64,000 nt of DNA from Cyanophora paradoxa (taxonomy: Eukaryota > Glaucocystophyceae > Cyanophorales > Cyanophoraceae): positions 310,001 to 374,000 of the forward strand of contig QPMI01000395.1 of assembly GCA_004431415.1 (NCBI GenBank). The letters run 5' to 3'. A model generated the notes under the pieces. That model did no database searches. It saw only the letters and a list, made by a program, of their open reading frames with translations, and had not been told where the DNA came from. The position numbers were made by a program, and so were the translations under genes. Of this stretch, positions 11,506 through 23,593 are shown in pieces. Position 1 is the stretch's first letter. Every line of letters begins with the position of its first letter.

Positions 11506-14500
11506 TGGCGTCGGCACTTCGGCCTGGGACGCCGCCTGGTGTGCAGCTTCTCAATGCGCACGGCTGCGCGTATCTGATTCCCGCTCTGCAGGGACGCGAT
11601 CTCAGCGGATCTGGGGCGGGTCGCCCCGCCGGCAATCCCGGCGCCGGCGGATCTCGGCGTCCCTTCACCTACGCAAGCGTACGCGCCAGCGCCCCGTAGC
11701 CCCTCTTAAAAGCCCGCCCCCAACTGTTTCTTTACGAATCTTCAGCCTAGCGTTCTCTAAAAAACAATACCAGCATTCTTTCCAATGCGCGCGGCCACTG
11801 GCGAGCGCCCCGGGGAAGGAGCTTTGCATGCGCACGCACACGTATATAGATATACAGGAATCGAACAGATCGAGAGGCGGGCGAGCCTCGGAGCCCGAGC
11901 TAGCAAGCGCCGAGTTTCCGAGCCGCCCGCGCCGTGTCGACGTCGAGCTGGGCGACGAGAGCGGGGCCGCCGGCGGGCGACGAGCGCGGGGCCGCTGGCC
12001 GGCGCCGCGGCCTCCCCGAGCTGCTGATGCTGCTACTGCTGCGAACGCGGGCGCTACGTCGCGTCGCCGCCGCCGCAAGCCGCGCCGCCCCGGCCCCACA
12101 GTCGCCTGGCTGCCCGGAAGCGAGCGCGCATCTGCGAGAAAGCGTGCGTCCGCGCGTACGCGTTCAGGAGCGATTGCCTTGGGACGAGGCGCTTCGCGAA
12201 CCTGAAGAGCGCCCCACGGGGCGCGGGAAGCCTCGCCGGGAGCCTTAGAACGAAGCGCGTGCCTGCACTGGCACGTGCCTGCCAGGCGAGTGCGCGTATA
12301 AGCACTGATTTCCGAAAGCGAGCGGAGCGGCCGCACCGTATTCGAGCTCCCGGCCGCCGCACAGAAGCCTGGGAGCGAGCGCGTGCCTGCGAGACGATCG
12401 CTCAAAAGCGATTCCAGAGAGCGATAGCGAGAGGGCGTCCCTGCGCACCTGAAGCCGGCGCGGGCGACGGTGGGAAGCTGCCACCGCACAGCTGCCACTG
12501 AGGCCGAAAGCGGCCGCCGCACCTGCGAGAGTATGCAGGAGAGACGATAAGAAGCCAAGAAGCCACAAAGCGAAGGCAGGTTTACCTGAAGCGCGGTGGG
12601 GTTCAACGGACTCAACGCCGTGAGCCTGGCGCGGGCGACGGGCGGCCGCGAAGGTAAGCTAAGCTCTACGCTTCATCTGTAGAGCCCTCTCAGCCGCCCA
12701 GCAACCTCCGAACTCCGCGCCGCGCTAGCTGGACGCTGCCTGGCCCCGGAGTGCTGCTGGCGAAGAGCTCCAGGCATCTGACGACGCTTCTGGTCGAGTA
12801 GCTACCGCCGAGCGCGTGGCGGCTTCTTGGCTGCAAAGGCTCGGTCGCAGCTGCTGCGTCGATTTGGCACTGGTACCCTCCGATCCCCTGCCCCCCCTCC
12901 AGCCAGGCGCGGCCCGGCAGCCCCGATCCGGCGGTGCCTGGCGATCGCCTGATTTCCATTCATAACGAACCGGCGATCGCTTCGCCAATGAGAAGACCGT
13001 GACGCGATACGTCACCGGCGACCGCAGAAACGAGAACACGCAAGCGATCGCTTTGCGGAGGCTCCTTGTTAGGGCTCGATTCCGATCGGGTACCCTTACT
13101 AACCGAGGCGATCGCTGGAGAAATGAGAAGGCTCTAACCGTCCAGACCGTCCAGTGGAATATAAATGTGCAACTTATATTTTATTTTTGGTGAATTACGT
13201 ATACCGGTACCGGCCGCAGCCTCTAGACACCAGCACTGCGGGGGCTGCCCAGGGGGCATATACAACAATTGCAAAGAGAACGACTGAAATAAGAAAACTA
13301 AGGCAAGAGCACTATAGCTAAAAGCAACAAGACAACTTGGCGCTCGAGAGAAGCTTGCCCCGATTCTCCGCTGCAGCTGGCTCCAGCTTGCAATTGAGCG
13401 CCGGCCGCGGGAACGCAACCTTCCCTCAGATCTAGACGACCCCACCTCCTGGCCGCTTGCATCGGCCACCAGGTACTACGGTACCCCATCCCCGAACAAC
13501 GGGACCGCTTCAGCTGCAGTGTAATCGTCTGTGCCCTGGCAGACGCCCTGGTCCGGATCCGGGGCCAAGAAGACGTGCTCATGGACACCAACTCGCCTTT
13601 CGACGGCAGTAGTCGGTGCTGCGCCCACTGGCGCAGCCTCATCCTCACTCGGATCGATATCCTAGCCGTGAGCCAACGGCCCCAAGCACCCGGGCCCGGC
13701 CCCAGAGGCCCGCCCCAGCCCCTCCGGCCCCAGCTCCACCCCCGCCGCCGCGAGCTCCGGACCCCTGCCCTCTCTCCTGCCTCTCCTCAGCCTCAGCCTC
13801 CTCCCCCACCCCCCCCCCCCCACCCCCCCCCCCCCCCCCCCCAGCCCCTCCCCGCAGTCCAGCCCCGCGACCCCGCCGCCTCACGCGCCGCGAGCGCGAA
13901 CTGGCCGCTCTCCGTGACTCAGCCGGCTTCACCTCTGCCCGCAACAATCTCCCCGCACGTGGAGACCGCGGACCCCGACGTGCAGGTCCGGCTGTCCCCG
14001 CCCCGACCCACAGGACCACCCTCCCCCGAATCCTTTCGCCCCGGTGAGCCCTCCGACCCCCCCACACTGCCGTCACCTGCAGCTGTCGAACCGCAGGACC
14101 GGCCACCGCCCCGCCAGCCCCGCGCCCCCGCCGCCGGCCGCCCCCGCCGTCGCCGGCGCCGCCCCCAGTCCCCGCACCGCCGCTCCCATTCGAATTTTCC
14201 GCCCGCGCCCGCCAGCTCCACCCTGAGGCACGTAGGCCTGCCTGCGGCTGGCCTGCTAGCTTTGTAGCGGCTACTACCGGCTAGCTATATAGCCTTCAAG
14301 CTCAATCAACTTATGTACCCGGTAACTTCCAAAGGTTCGAAAAAATTCGGTGAGCCGAACCTGTTGGCCAGCAATTGCTATCATAGTATAGAATTATAAG
14401 GCTGCGCCAGGGTAGGCCTGCCTGCCGCAGTGCGGCTGGCCTGCCAGCTTTCTAGCGGCTAGCGATATAGCCTGCTAGCTCTATAGCCTTCAAGCCGGCG

Positions 14501-16496
14501 CCACCCCAGTGACCCGAGGCTGCACTGCCCCAAGGGCAGGAATGTTTTACGGTCCGTAGACTCCGTACGTATATACCGGTACTACTACCGTACTAGAACT
14601 ATTGCTGTACTTTCGAATGAGCGGCGTCCAGCCGTCGACGTCATCGCGTCACCGTCCAGCGTCACCGTCCAGAAATCGGCAAGCTAGAAAGGGTTGCCAA
14701 GTTGAATGAAGTTTTCATTGAGCTCGTTACCTCTGTACCCCAGTTCTTGAGGTGACATCACGGACATGACAGTTCAAGGGTCTCGGAGAGTTACGTTTAC
14801 ATGTGCACGTGTACCTAGGCAAAAGTGCAAGCAGGGGGCCCGCACGGCATTGATACAGCCCTCGCGCATGTTGAAGACTTGATTTGCGCGCAAGTCCGAG
14901 GTCCGCACGCTCCAGCTTCCGATCCCACAGGACCGTTAACGTTGGGGGGTGGGACCGTTGGGGGGATACATACTCAGATTGGCATCGGGCACGATGCTGC
15001 TCGCAGAGCGCTCGTCTACGCTCCTGCAGCAGCTCTTGAGCCGGCACATCGTCGTCGTCCGCGCCAAGCACGCGCAGTTCAGCGCTCAGCCGCCCGCGCA
15101 GAGAGGAACGTCGCCGTACGCTCCGGAGCGCGGCCCGGGTCAGCATGTGCTCTTTCTTTCATCTCTTGAGCAGTCTGGTGCGTCTCGGGCAGCGCCTCGT
15201 CCCTTTGGCTGCGCTCTAAGCCGCGCACCGAGGTCTCTTCGACGAACTGGGCGCAAGGCTCACTGCCTGGTCGCCGAGTCACCGCAACAACGTCAAGGCC
15301 ACCGATACGGGTCGTCGGCTTCTTGATCTTCTGCGGAAAGAGCCCTGGAAGCTCGCGGTTTGGCCTACGTCCGCGTTGCGCACTTCTTTCCAAGGGCTCT
15401 GTGCCCGCTTTTCGCTTGCGCAGTTCAACAGCTGGTCACCGGCGACGACGAACGTGCAGAGGGCGGCGGCTTCGCGGCGGCGGAAGCGGGCGAGCGACCT
15501 GGCAGCCGTGCCGGTGGCCACGCAGGCGCTGCATGGCGGCCGTGGGCGCGAACCGCTTGCGTACGCGGGTCTACTACTTCTTCTCCTTCGAAGGCTTAAC
15601 GGTTCGCCCTTCCTCGCCTCGCCTTGGGGTCGCTTCCGTTCTGACCGTTGTTTCCCTCCTTCTCAAGCTCTCTTTCGGGGCGAGATCTTCCGTGCGGAGC
15701 ATGCGGGATGCATCATCCTGTGCGGTGAGAAGGCTCTGCAGTTTCTTCTCGGTCAGGTTCGCGCTGCCGTTCTTTTCCGCGATTCCGCCGCCGTACGCGA
15801 CACGCAGTCGCAGGCACCTGTGCGCTGGACTGGGCTCATTATGAACATCTGCATCAAAGGCACGACGACGAGCGGCCGCGCGGAGGCGTGGAAGGCGTTC
15901 CGGGCGAGGCGGGACTGGGTAAGCGTCCCCAAGGACGACCGCTTGCAGATCCCAGGCGGGCAAGCACCCGACTACAGCTTCGTGCTCGAGCTTCTGACGA
16001 TCACTGAGAAGGACGCAGTCGTGCGCGTGCTCTGCCTGAGTTTTCCGCACGCGCGCTCGGCCGATTCTCACAGAACGCGTGCAGAAGTGCGGGTTGAAGG
16101 GCCGCGAGCGACCTCGGACCTCGCTGGTCGCCTGGAGTGGAGTGCACAGGTGCGAAGCGCCCGCTGCGCTGCCTCGCAGGCTGCTTCTGACCCCGCACGC
16201 GCACGTACGCAGGAGGCTGTCCGGCGCTGCCTCGCGGAGGACGGCGCGGCCAGCGAGGACGTGCAGCGCATCCTCCTAAACTCGCTCACTCTCGAGAAGA
16301 ACGTCGAGCAGCTGACGTCGAAGGACCCGCCGCCGCGTCAGCGCGGCATCATCTCGGTGGCCGGCTTTTTGAATTCGCCCGCGGCCTGTGCGTACGCCTG
16401 CTGACTCTGCCTTGCGCAGGTTCTGGCCTGCGTTTGCCTCGCAGAGCGCCTGCCGAGCGCCGCCTTCCCGCGCTGCGCGAACGCGGGCATAGGCTC
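11506..16496 (+). repeat. Array unit 4 (4.99 kb, longer spacer)
   Basis: Like units 1 and 3, but the spacer after 14,460 is extended by about 370 bp (gatatagcctgctagc onward, to about 14,840). This is the same extra sequence seen in the 1.75-kb sub-units downstream. The bridge cctaggcaaaagtgcaagca just before the gene block is shared with unit 2. This unit therefore joins features of both unit classes. Confidence 0.9.
15232..16404 (+). CDS. Array gene copy 4, longest uninterrupted frame
   Basis: Fourth copy. Read without splicing it is open from 15,376 to 16,404 (342 residues), longer than any other copy. In the spliced model this is misleading: a C present in the other three copies is missing at about 16,101, so the 66-nt exon becomes 65 nt and the spliced frame breaks. 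Either this copy is damaged or the base is an assembly error. The 30-nt intron lies at 15919-15948. Confidence 0.4.
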   Translation, partial: GLFDELGARLTAWSPSHRNNVKATDTGRRLLDLLRKEPWKLAVWPTSALRTSFQGLCARFSLAQFNSWSPATTNVQRAAASRRRKRASDLAAVPVATQALHGGRGREPLAYAGLLLLLLRRLNGSPFLASPWGRFRSDRCFPPSQALFRGEIFRAEHAGCIILCGEKALQFLLGQVRAAVLFRDSAAVRDTQSQAPVRWTGLIMNICIKGTTTSGRAEAWKAFRARRDWVSVPKDDRLQIPGGQAPDYSFVLELLTITEKDAVVRVLCLSFPHARSADSHRTRAEVRVEGPRATSDLAGRLEWSAQVRSARCAASQAASDPARARTQEAVRRCLAEDGAASEDVQRILLNSLTLEKNVEQLTSKDPPPRQRGIISVAGFLNSPAACAYAC

Positions 16497-18120
16497 TGGC
16501 GTCGGCACTTCGGCCTGGGACGCCGCCTGGTGTGCAGCTTCTCAATGCGCACGGCTGCGCGTATCTGATTCCCGCTCTGCAGGGACGCGATCTCAGCGGA
16601 TCTGGGCGGGTCGCCCCGCCGGCAATCCCGGCGCCGGCGGATCTCGGCGTCCCTTCACCTACGCAAGCGTACGCGCCAGCGCCCCGTAGCCCCTCTTAAA
16701 AGCCCGCCCCCAACTGTTTCTTTACGAATCTTCAGCCTAGCGTTCTCTAAAAAACAATACCAGCATTCTTTCCAATGCGCGCGGCCACTGGCGAGCGCCC
16801 CGGGAAGGAGCTTTGCATGCGCACGCACACGTATATAGATATACAGGAATCGAACAGATCGAGAGGCGGGCGAGCCTCGGAGCCCGAGCTAGCAAGCGCC
16901 GAGTTTCCGAGCCGCCCGCGCCGTGTCGACGTCGAGCTGGGCGACGAGAGCGGGGCCGCCGGCGGGCGACGAGCGCGGGGCCGCTGGCCGGCGCCGCGGC
17001 CTCCCCGAGCTGCTGATGCTGCTACTGCTGCGAACGCGGGCGCTACGTCGCGTCGCCGCCGCCGCAAGCCGCGCCGCCCCGGCCCACAGTCGCCTGGCTG
17101 CCCGGAAGCGAGCGCGCATCTGCGAGAAAGCGTGCGTCCGCGCGTACGCGTTCAGGAGCGATTGCCTTGGGACGAGGCGCTTCGCGAACCTGAAGAGCGC
17201 CCCACGGGGCGCGGGAAGCCTCGCCGGGAGCCTTAGAACGAAGCGCGTGCCTGCACTGGCACGTGCCTGCCAGGCGAGTGCGCGTATAAGCACTGATTTC
17301 CGAAAGCGAGCGGAGCGGCCGCACCGTATTCGAGCTCCCGGCCGCCGCACAGAAGCCTGGGAGCGAGCGCGTGCCTGCGAGACGATCGCTCAAAAGCGAT
17401 TCCAGAGAGCGATAGCGAGAGGGCGTCCCTGCGCACCTGAAGCCGGCGCGGGCGACGGTGGGAAGCTGCCACCGCACAGCTGCCACTGAGGCCGAAAGCG
17501 GCCGCCGCACCTGCGAGAGTATGCAGGAGAGACGATAAGAAGCCAAGAAGCCACAAAGCGAAGGCAGGTTTACCTGAAGCGCGGTGGGGTTCAACGGACT
17601 CAACGCCGTGAGCCTGGCGCGGGCGACGGGCGGCCGCGAAGGTAAGCTAAGCTCTACGCTTCATCTGTAGAGCCCTCTCAGCCGCCCAGCAACCTCCGAA
17701 CTCCGCGCCGCGCTAGCTGGACGCTGCCTGGCCCCGGAGTGCTGCTGGCGAAGAGCTCCAGGCATCTGACGACGCTTCTGGTCGAGTAGCTACCGCCGAG
17801 CGCGTGGCGGCTTCTTGGCTGCAAAGGCTCGGTCGCAGCTGCTGCGTCGATTTGGCACTGGTACCCTCCGATCCCCTGCCCCCCCTCCAGCCAGGCGCGG
17901 CCCGGCAGCCCCGATCCGGCGGTGCCTGGCGATCGCCTGATTTCCATTCATAACGAACCGGCGATCGCTTCGCCAATGAGAAGACCGTGACGCGATACGT
18001 CACCGGCGACCGCAGAAACGAGAACACGCAAGCGATCGCTTTGCGGAGGCTCCTTGTTAGGGCTCGATTCCGATCGGGTACCCTTACTAACCGAGGCGAT
18101 CGCTGGAGAAATGAGAAGGC
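16497..18120 (+). repeat. Array unit 5, first part
   Basis: Begins like the large units and carries the GCGATCGC cluster. It then passes at 18,121 into the first of four consecutive short sub-units, so it never reaches the multi-exon gene block. It marks the switch from long-unit to short-unit periodicity. Confidence 0.85.
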
Positions 18121-19873
18121 TCTAACCGTCCAGACCGTCCAGTGGAATATAAATGTGCAACTTATATTTTATTTTTGGTGAATTACGTATACCGGTACCG
18201 GCCGCAGCCTCTAGACACCAGCACTGCGGGGGCTGCCCAGGGGGCATATACAACAATTGCAAAGAGAACGACTGAAATAAGAAAACTAAGGCAAGAGCAC
18301 TATAGCTAAAAGCAACAAGACAACTTGGCGCTCGAGAGAAGCTTGCCCCGATTCTCCGCTGCAGCTGGCTCCAGCTTGCAATTGAGCGCCGGCCGCGGGA
18401 ACGCAACCTTCCCTCAGATCTAGACGACCCACCTCCTGGCCGCTTGCATCGGCCACCAGGTACTACGGTACCCATCCCGAACAACGGGACCGCTTCAGCT
18501 GCAGTGTAATCGTCTGTGCCCTGGCAGACGCCCTGGTCCGGATCCGGGGCCAAGAAGACGTGCTCATGGACACCAACTCGCCTTTCGACGGCAGTAGTCG
18601 GTGCTGCGCCCACTGGCGCAGCCTCATCCTCACTCGGATCGATATCCTAGCCGTGAGCCAACGGCCCCAAGCACCCGGGCCCGGCCCCAGAGGCCCGCCC
18701 CAGCCCCCTCCGGCCCCAGCTCCACCCCGCCGCCGCGAGCTCCGGACCCCTGCCCTCTCTCCTGCCTCTCCTCAGCCTCAGCCTCCTCCCCCCACCCCCC
18801 CCCCCCACCCCCCCCCCCCCCCCCCCCAGCCCCCTCCCGCAGTCCAGCCCCGCGACCCGCCGCCTCACGCGCCGCGAGCGCGAACTGGCCGCTCTCCGTG
18901 ACTCAGCCGGCTTCACCTCTGCCCGCAACAATCTCCCCGCACGTGGAGACCGCGGACCCCGACGTGCAGGTCCGGCTGTCCCCGCCCCGACCCACAGGAC
19001 CACCCTCCCCGAATCCTTTCGCCCCGGTGAGCCCCTCCGACCCCCCACACTGCCGTCACCTGCAGCTGTCGAACCGCAGGACCGGCCACCGCCCCGCCAG
19101 CCCCGCGCCCCCGCCGCCGGCCGCCCCCGCCGTCGCCGGCGCCGCCCCCAGTCCCCGCACCGCCGCTCCCATTCGAATTTTCCGCCCGCGCCCGCCAGCT
19201 CCACCCTGAGGCACGTAGGCCTGCCTGCGGCTGGCCTGCTAGCTTTGTAGCGGCTACTACCGGCTAGCTATATAGCCTTCAAGCTCAATCAACTTATGTA
19301 CCCGGTAACTTCCAAAGGTTCGAAAAAATTCGGTGAGCCGAACCTGTTGGCCAGCAATTGCTATCATAGTATAGAATTATAAGGCTGCGCCAGGGTAGGC
19401 CTGCCTGCCGCAGTGCGGCTGGCCTGCCAGCTTTCTAGCGGCTAGCGATATAGCCTGCTAGCTCTATAGCCTTCAAGCCGGCGCCACCCCAGTGACCCGA
19501 GGCTGCACTGCCCCAAGGGCAGGAATGTTTTACGGTCCGTAGACTCCGTACGTATATACCGGTACTACTACCGTACTAGAACTATTGCTGTACTTTCGAA
19601 TGAGCGGCGTCCAGCCGTCGACGTCATCGCGTCACCGTCCAGCGTCACCGTCCAGAAATCGGCAAGCTAGAAAGGGTTGCCAAGTTGAATGAAGTTTTCA
19701 TTGAGCTCGTTACCTCTGTACCCCAGTTCTTGAGGTGACATCACGGACATGACAGTTCAAGGGTCTCGGAGAGTTACGTTTACATGTGCACGTGTACCGT
19801 ATAGTACGTACACGATACTACGATATACCCCGGGTACGTAGAGATCTCGCCGCCGGGCGTGGACGTGGTCCAG
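18121..19873 (+). repeat. Short sub-unit C1 (1.75 kb)
   Basis: Runs from the promoter candidate (TATAAAT at 18148-18154) through the poly-C tract (about 18785-18828) and the long spacer to a cgccgggcgtggacgtgg end. It then rejoins its own start sequence at 19,874. The gene block and GCGATCGC cluster are absent. Confidence 0.9.
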
Positions 19874-21623
19874 TCTAACCGTCCAGACCGTCCAGTGGAA
19901 TATAAATGTGCAACTTATATTTTATTTTTGGTGAATTACGTATACCGGTACCGGCCGCAGCCTCTAGACACCAGCACTGCGGGGGCTGCCCAGGGGGCAT
20001 ATACAACAATTGCAAAGAGAACGACTGAAATAAGAAAACTAAGGCAAGAGCACTATAGCTAAAAGCAACAAGACAACTTGGCGCTCGAGAGAAGCTTGCC
20101 CCGATTCTCCGCTGCAGCTGGCTCCAGCTTGCAATTGAGCGCCGGCCGCGGGAACGCAACCTTCCCTCAGATCTAGACGACCCCACCTCCTGGCCGCTTG
20201 CATCGGCCACCAGGTACTACGGTACCCCATCCCGAACAACGGACCGCTTCAGCTGCAGTGTAATCGTCTGTGCCCTGGCAGACGCCCTGGTCCGGATCCG
20301 GGGCCAAGAAGACGTGCTCATGGACACCAACTCGCCTTTCGACGGCAGTAGTCGGTGCTGCGCCCACTGGCGCAGCCTCATCCTCACTCGGATCGATATC
20401 CTAGCCGTGAGCCAACGGCCCCAAGCACCCGGGCCCGGCCCCAGAGGCCCGCCCAGCCCCTCCGGCCCCAGCTCCACCCCGCCGCCGCGAGCTCCGGACC
20501 CCTGCCCTCTCTCCTGCCTCTCCTCAGCCTCAGCCTCCTCCCCCCACCCCCCCCCCCACCCCCCCCCCCCCCCCCCCAGCCCCCTCCCGCAGTCCAGCCC
20601 GCGACCCCGCCGCCTCACGCGCCGCGAGCGCGAACTGGCCGCTCTCCGTGACTCAGCCGGCTTCACCTCTGCCCGCAACAATCTCCCCGCACGTGGAGAC
20701 CGCGGACCCCGACGTGCAGGTCCGGCTGTCCCCGCCCCGACCCACAGGACCACCCTCCCCCGAATCCTTTCGCCCCGGTGAGCCCCTCCGACCCCCCCAC
20801 ACTGCCGTCACCTGCAGCTGTCGAACCGCAGGACCGGCCACCGCCCCGCCAGCCCCGCGCCCCCGCCGCCGGCCGCCCCGCCGTCGCCGGCGCCGCCCCA
20901 GTCCCCGCACCGCCGCTCCCATTCGAATTTTCCGCCCGCGCCCGCCAGCTCCACCCTGAGGCACGTAGGCCTGCCTGCGGCTGGCCTGCTAGCTTTGTAG
21001 CGGCTACTACCGGCTAGCTATATAGCCTTCAAGCTCAATCAACTTATGTACCCGGTAACTTCCAAAGGTTCGAAAAAATTCGGTGAGCCGAACCTGTTGG
21101 CCAGCAATTGCTATCATAGTATAGAATTATAAGGCTGCGCCAGGGTAGGCCTGCCTGCCGCAGTGCGGCTGGCCTGCCAGCTTTCTAGCGGCTAGCGATA
21201 TAGCCTGCTAGCTCTATAGCCTTCAAGCCGGCGCCACCCCAGTGACCCGAGGCTGCACTGCCCCAAGGGCAGGAATGTTTTACGGTCCGTAGACTCCGTA
21301 CGTATATACCGGTACTACTACCGTACTAGAACTATTGCTGTACTTTCGAATGAGCGGCGTCCAGCCGTCGACGTCATCGCGTCACCGTCCAGCGTCACCG
21401 TCCAGAAATCGGCAAGCTAGAAAGGGTTGCCAAGTTGAATGAAGTTTTCATTGAGCTCGTTACCTCTGTACCCCAGTTCTTGAGGTGACATCACGGACAT
21501 GACAGTTCAAGGGTCTCGGAGAGTTACGTTTACATGTGCACGTGTACCGTATAGTACGTACACGATACTACGATATACCCCGGGTACGTAGAGATCTCGC
21601 CGCCGGGCGTGGACGTGGTCCAG
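19874..21623 (+). repeat. Short sub-unit C2 (1.75 kb)
   Basis: Tandem copy of C1, offset by about 1,753 bp, with the same promoter candidate (TATAAAT at 19901-19907), poly-C tract (about 20539-20578) and long spacer. Differences seen are one-base homopolymer changes, such as cggaccgc versus cgggaccgc near 20240. Confidence 0.9.
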
Positions 21624-23593
21624 TCTAACCGTCCAGACCGTCCAGTGGAATATAAATGTGCAACTTATATTTTATTTTTGGTGAATTACGTATACCGGTA
21701 CCGGCCGCAGCCTCTAGACACCAGCACTGCGGGGGCTGCCCAGGGGCATATACAACAATTGCAAAGAGAACGACTGAAATAAGAAAACTAAGGCAAGAGC
21801 ACTATAGCTAAAAGCAACAAGACAACTTGGCGCTCGAGAGAAGCTTGCCCCGATTCTCCGCTGCAGCTGGCTCCAGCTTGCAATTGAGCGCCGGCCGCGG
21901 GAACGCAACCTTCCCTCAGATCTAGACGACCCCACCTCCTGGCCGCTTGCATCGGCCACCAGGTACTACGGTACCCCATCCCCGAACAACGGGACCGCTT
22001 CAGCTGCAGTGTAATCGTCTGTGCCCTGGCAGACGCCCTGGTCCGGATCCGGGGCCAAGAAGACGTGCTCATGGACACCAACTCGCCTTTCGACGGCAGT
22101 AGTCGGTGCTGCGCCCACTGGCGCAGCCTCATCCTCACTCGGATCGATATCCTAGCCGTGAGCCAACGGCCCCAAGCACCCGGGCCCGGCCCCAGAGGCC
22201 CGCCCCAGCCCCTCCGGCCCCAGCTCCACCCCCGCCGCCGCGAGCTCCGGACCCCTGCCCTCTCTCCTGCCTCTCCTCAGCCTCAGCCTCCTCCCCCCAC
22301 CCCCCCCCCCACCCCCCCCCCCCCCCCCCCCCAGCCCCTCCCGCAGTCCAGCCCCGCGACCCCGCCGCCTCACGCGCCGCGAGCGCGAACTGGCCGCTCT
22401 CCGTGACTCAGCCGGCTTCACCTCTGCCCGCAACAATCTCCCCGCACGTGGAGACCGCGGACCCCGACGTGCAGGTCCGGCTGTCCCCGCCCCCGACCCA
22501 CAGGACCACCCTCCCCGAATCCTTTCGCCCCGGTGAGCCCCTCCGACCCCCCCACACTGCCGTCACCTGCAGCTGTCGAACCGCAGGACCGGCCACCGCC
22601 CCGCCAGCCCCGCGCCCCCGCCGCCGGCCGCCCCCGCCGTCGCCGGCGCCGCCCCCAGTCCCCGCACCGCCGCTCCCATTCGAATTTTCCGCCCGCGCCC
22701 GCCAGCTCCACCCTGAGGCACTCCCGCCTCCAGACCGATGCCCCTCTGCCTAAATCCCCTGGCCCGCCACCGCCGCCGCCGAGCCCCGTACCCCCTTCTC
22801 TGCCCACCAAGGTACCACCCCCTGTTCCACCGCGGCGACCTCATCCAGTCCCTTCTCATCTTTGGCCTCTCCCCGCTGGGCTACAGACCCTGAGCCCGAA
22901 ATGCGCACTCCCCGCCCGCGCGCGCCGGGCTGACGCCGCGCTCGCGCTTGATTGGCCCGCTCCTGGAGGAGAGCAGCTGCAGGCCCCTCGGGCGTGGCCT
23001 GCCTGGGGGGCCCCGCGCCCGTCGGCGCCTGCACCGCAGAGGCGGTGCGCAATAAATCCTCCGGGGCCCTGCCCCAATAAACTCTCCGGCCCCAGCTCCC
23101 CACCCCCAACCCCACCCCCCCAACGGCCGCGCGGGCCCACCGAGGGCCGCAAGAGTGGCTCTAGGGGGTAGGGCTCGCAGTAGGGAGATTCCCTCGGGGT
23201 TAGTCTAGCTGGAGACCCAATAGGGGGGAGGTAAGCTAGACTTGTCGTGTGTTTGTAGGCTTAGGCCTAGGGTAGGCAGATAGCAGTAGCTGTTTGTCAA
23301 CTTGGGGCACTGTGGCACCAGTCCCCTAATACACTAGGGATTACAAAAAACAAACAAGACAACTTGGCAAAGAGCCAAAATCGAAAATGGAAAGGGTTGC
23401 CAAGTTGAATGAAGTTTTCATTGAGCTCGTTACCTCTGTACCCCAGTTCTTGAGGTGACATCACGGACATGACAGTTCAAGGGTCTCGGAGAGTTACGTT
23501 TACATGTGCACGTGTACCGTATAGTACGTACACGATACTACGATATACCCCGGGTACGTAGAGATCTCGCCGCCGGGCGTGGACGTGGTCCAG
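21624..23593 (+). repeat. Short sub-unit C3 (1.97 kb, alternative 3' part)
   Basis: Identical in layout to C2 up to about 22,720. It then switches at gaggcactcccgcctcc to a different, Pro-codon-rich stretch containing two AATAAA-type sites near 23,050 and 23,073, and an acaaaaaacaaacaagac segment. It returns to the common spacer at ggaaagggttgccaag (about 23,390). Confidence 0.85.

Noticed and set aside
22533-23171. Long Pro-rich frame in sub-unit C3 (also in C4)
   Set aside because: Explained by C-rich low-complexity sequence; the frame contains AATAAA-type sites and changes between copies.
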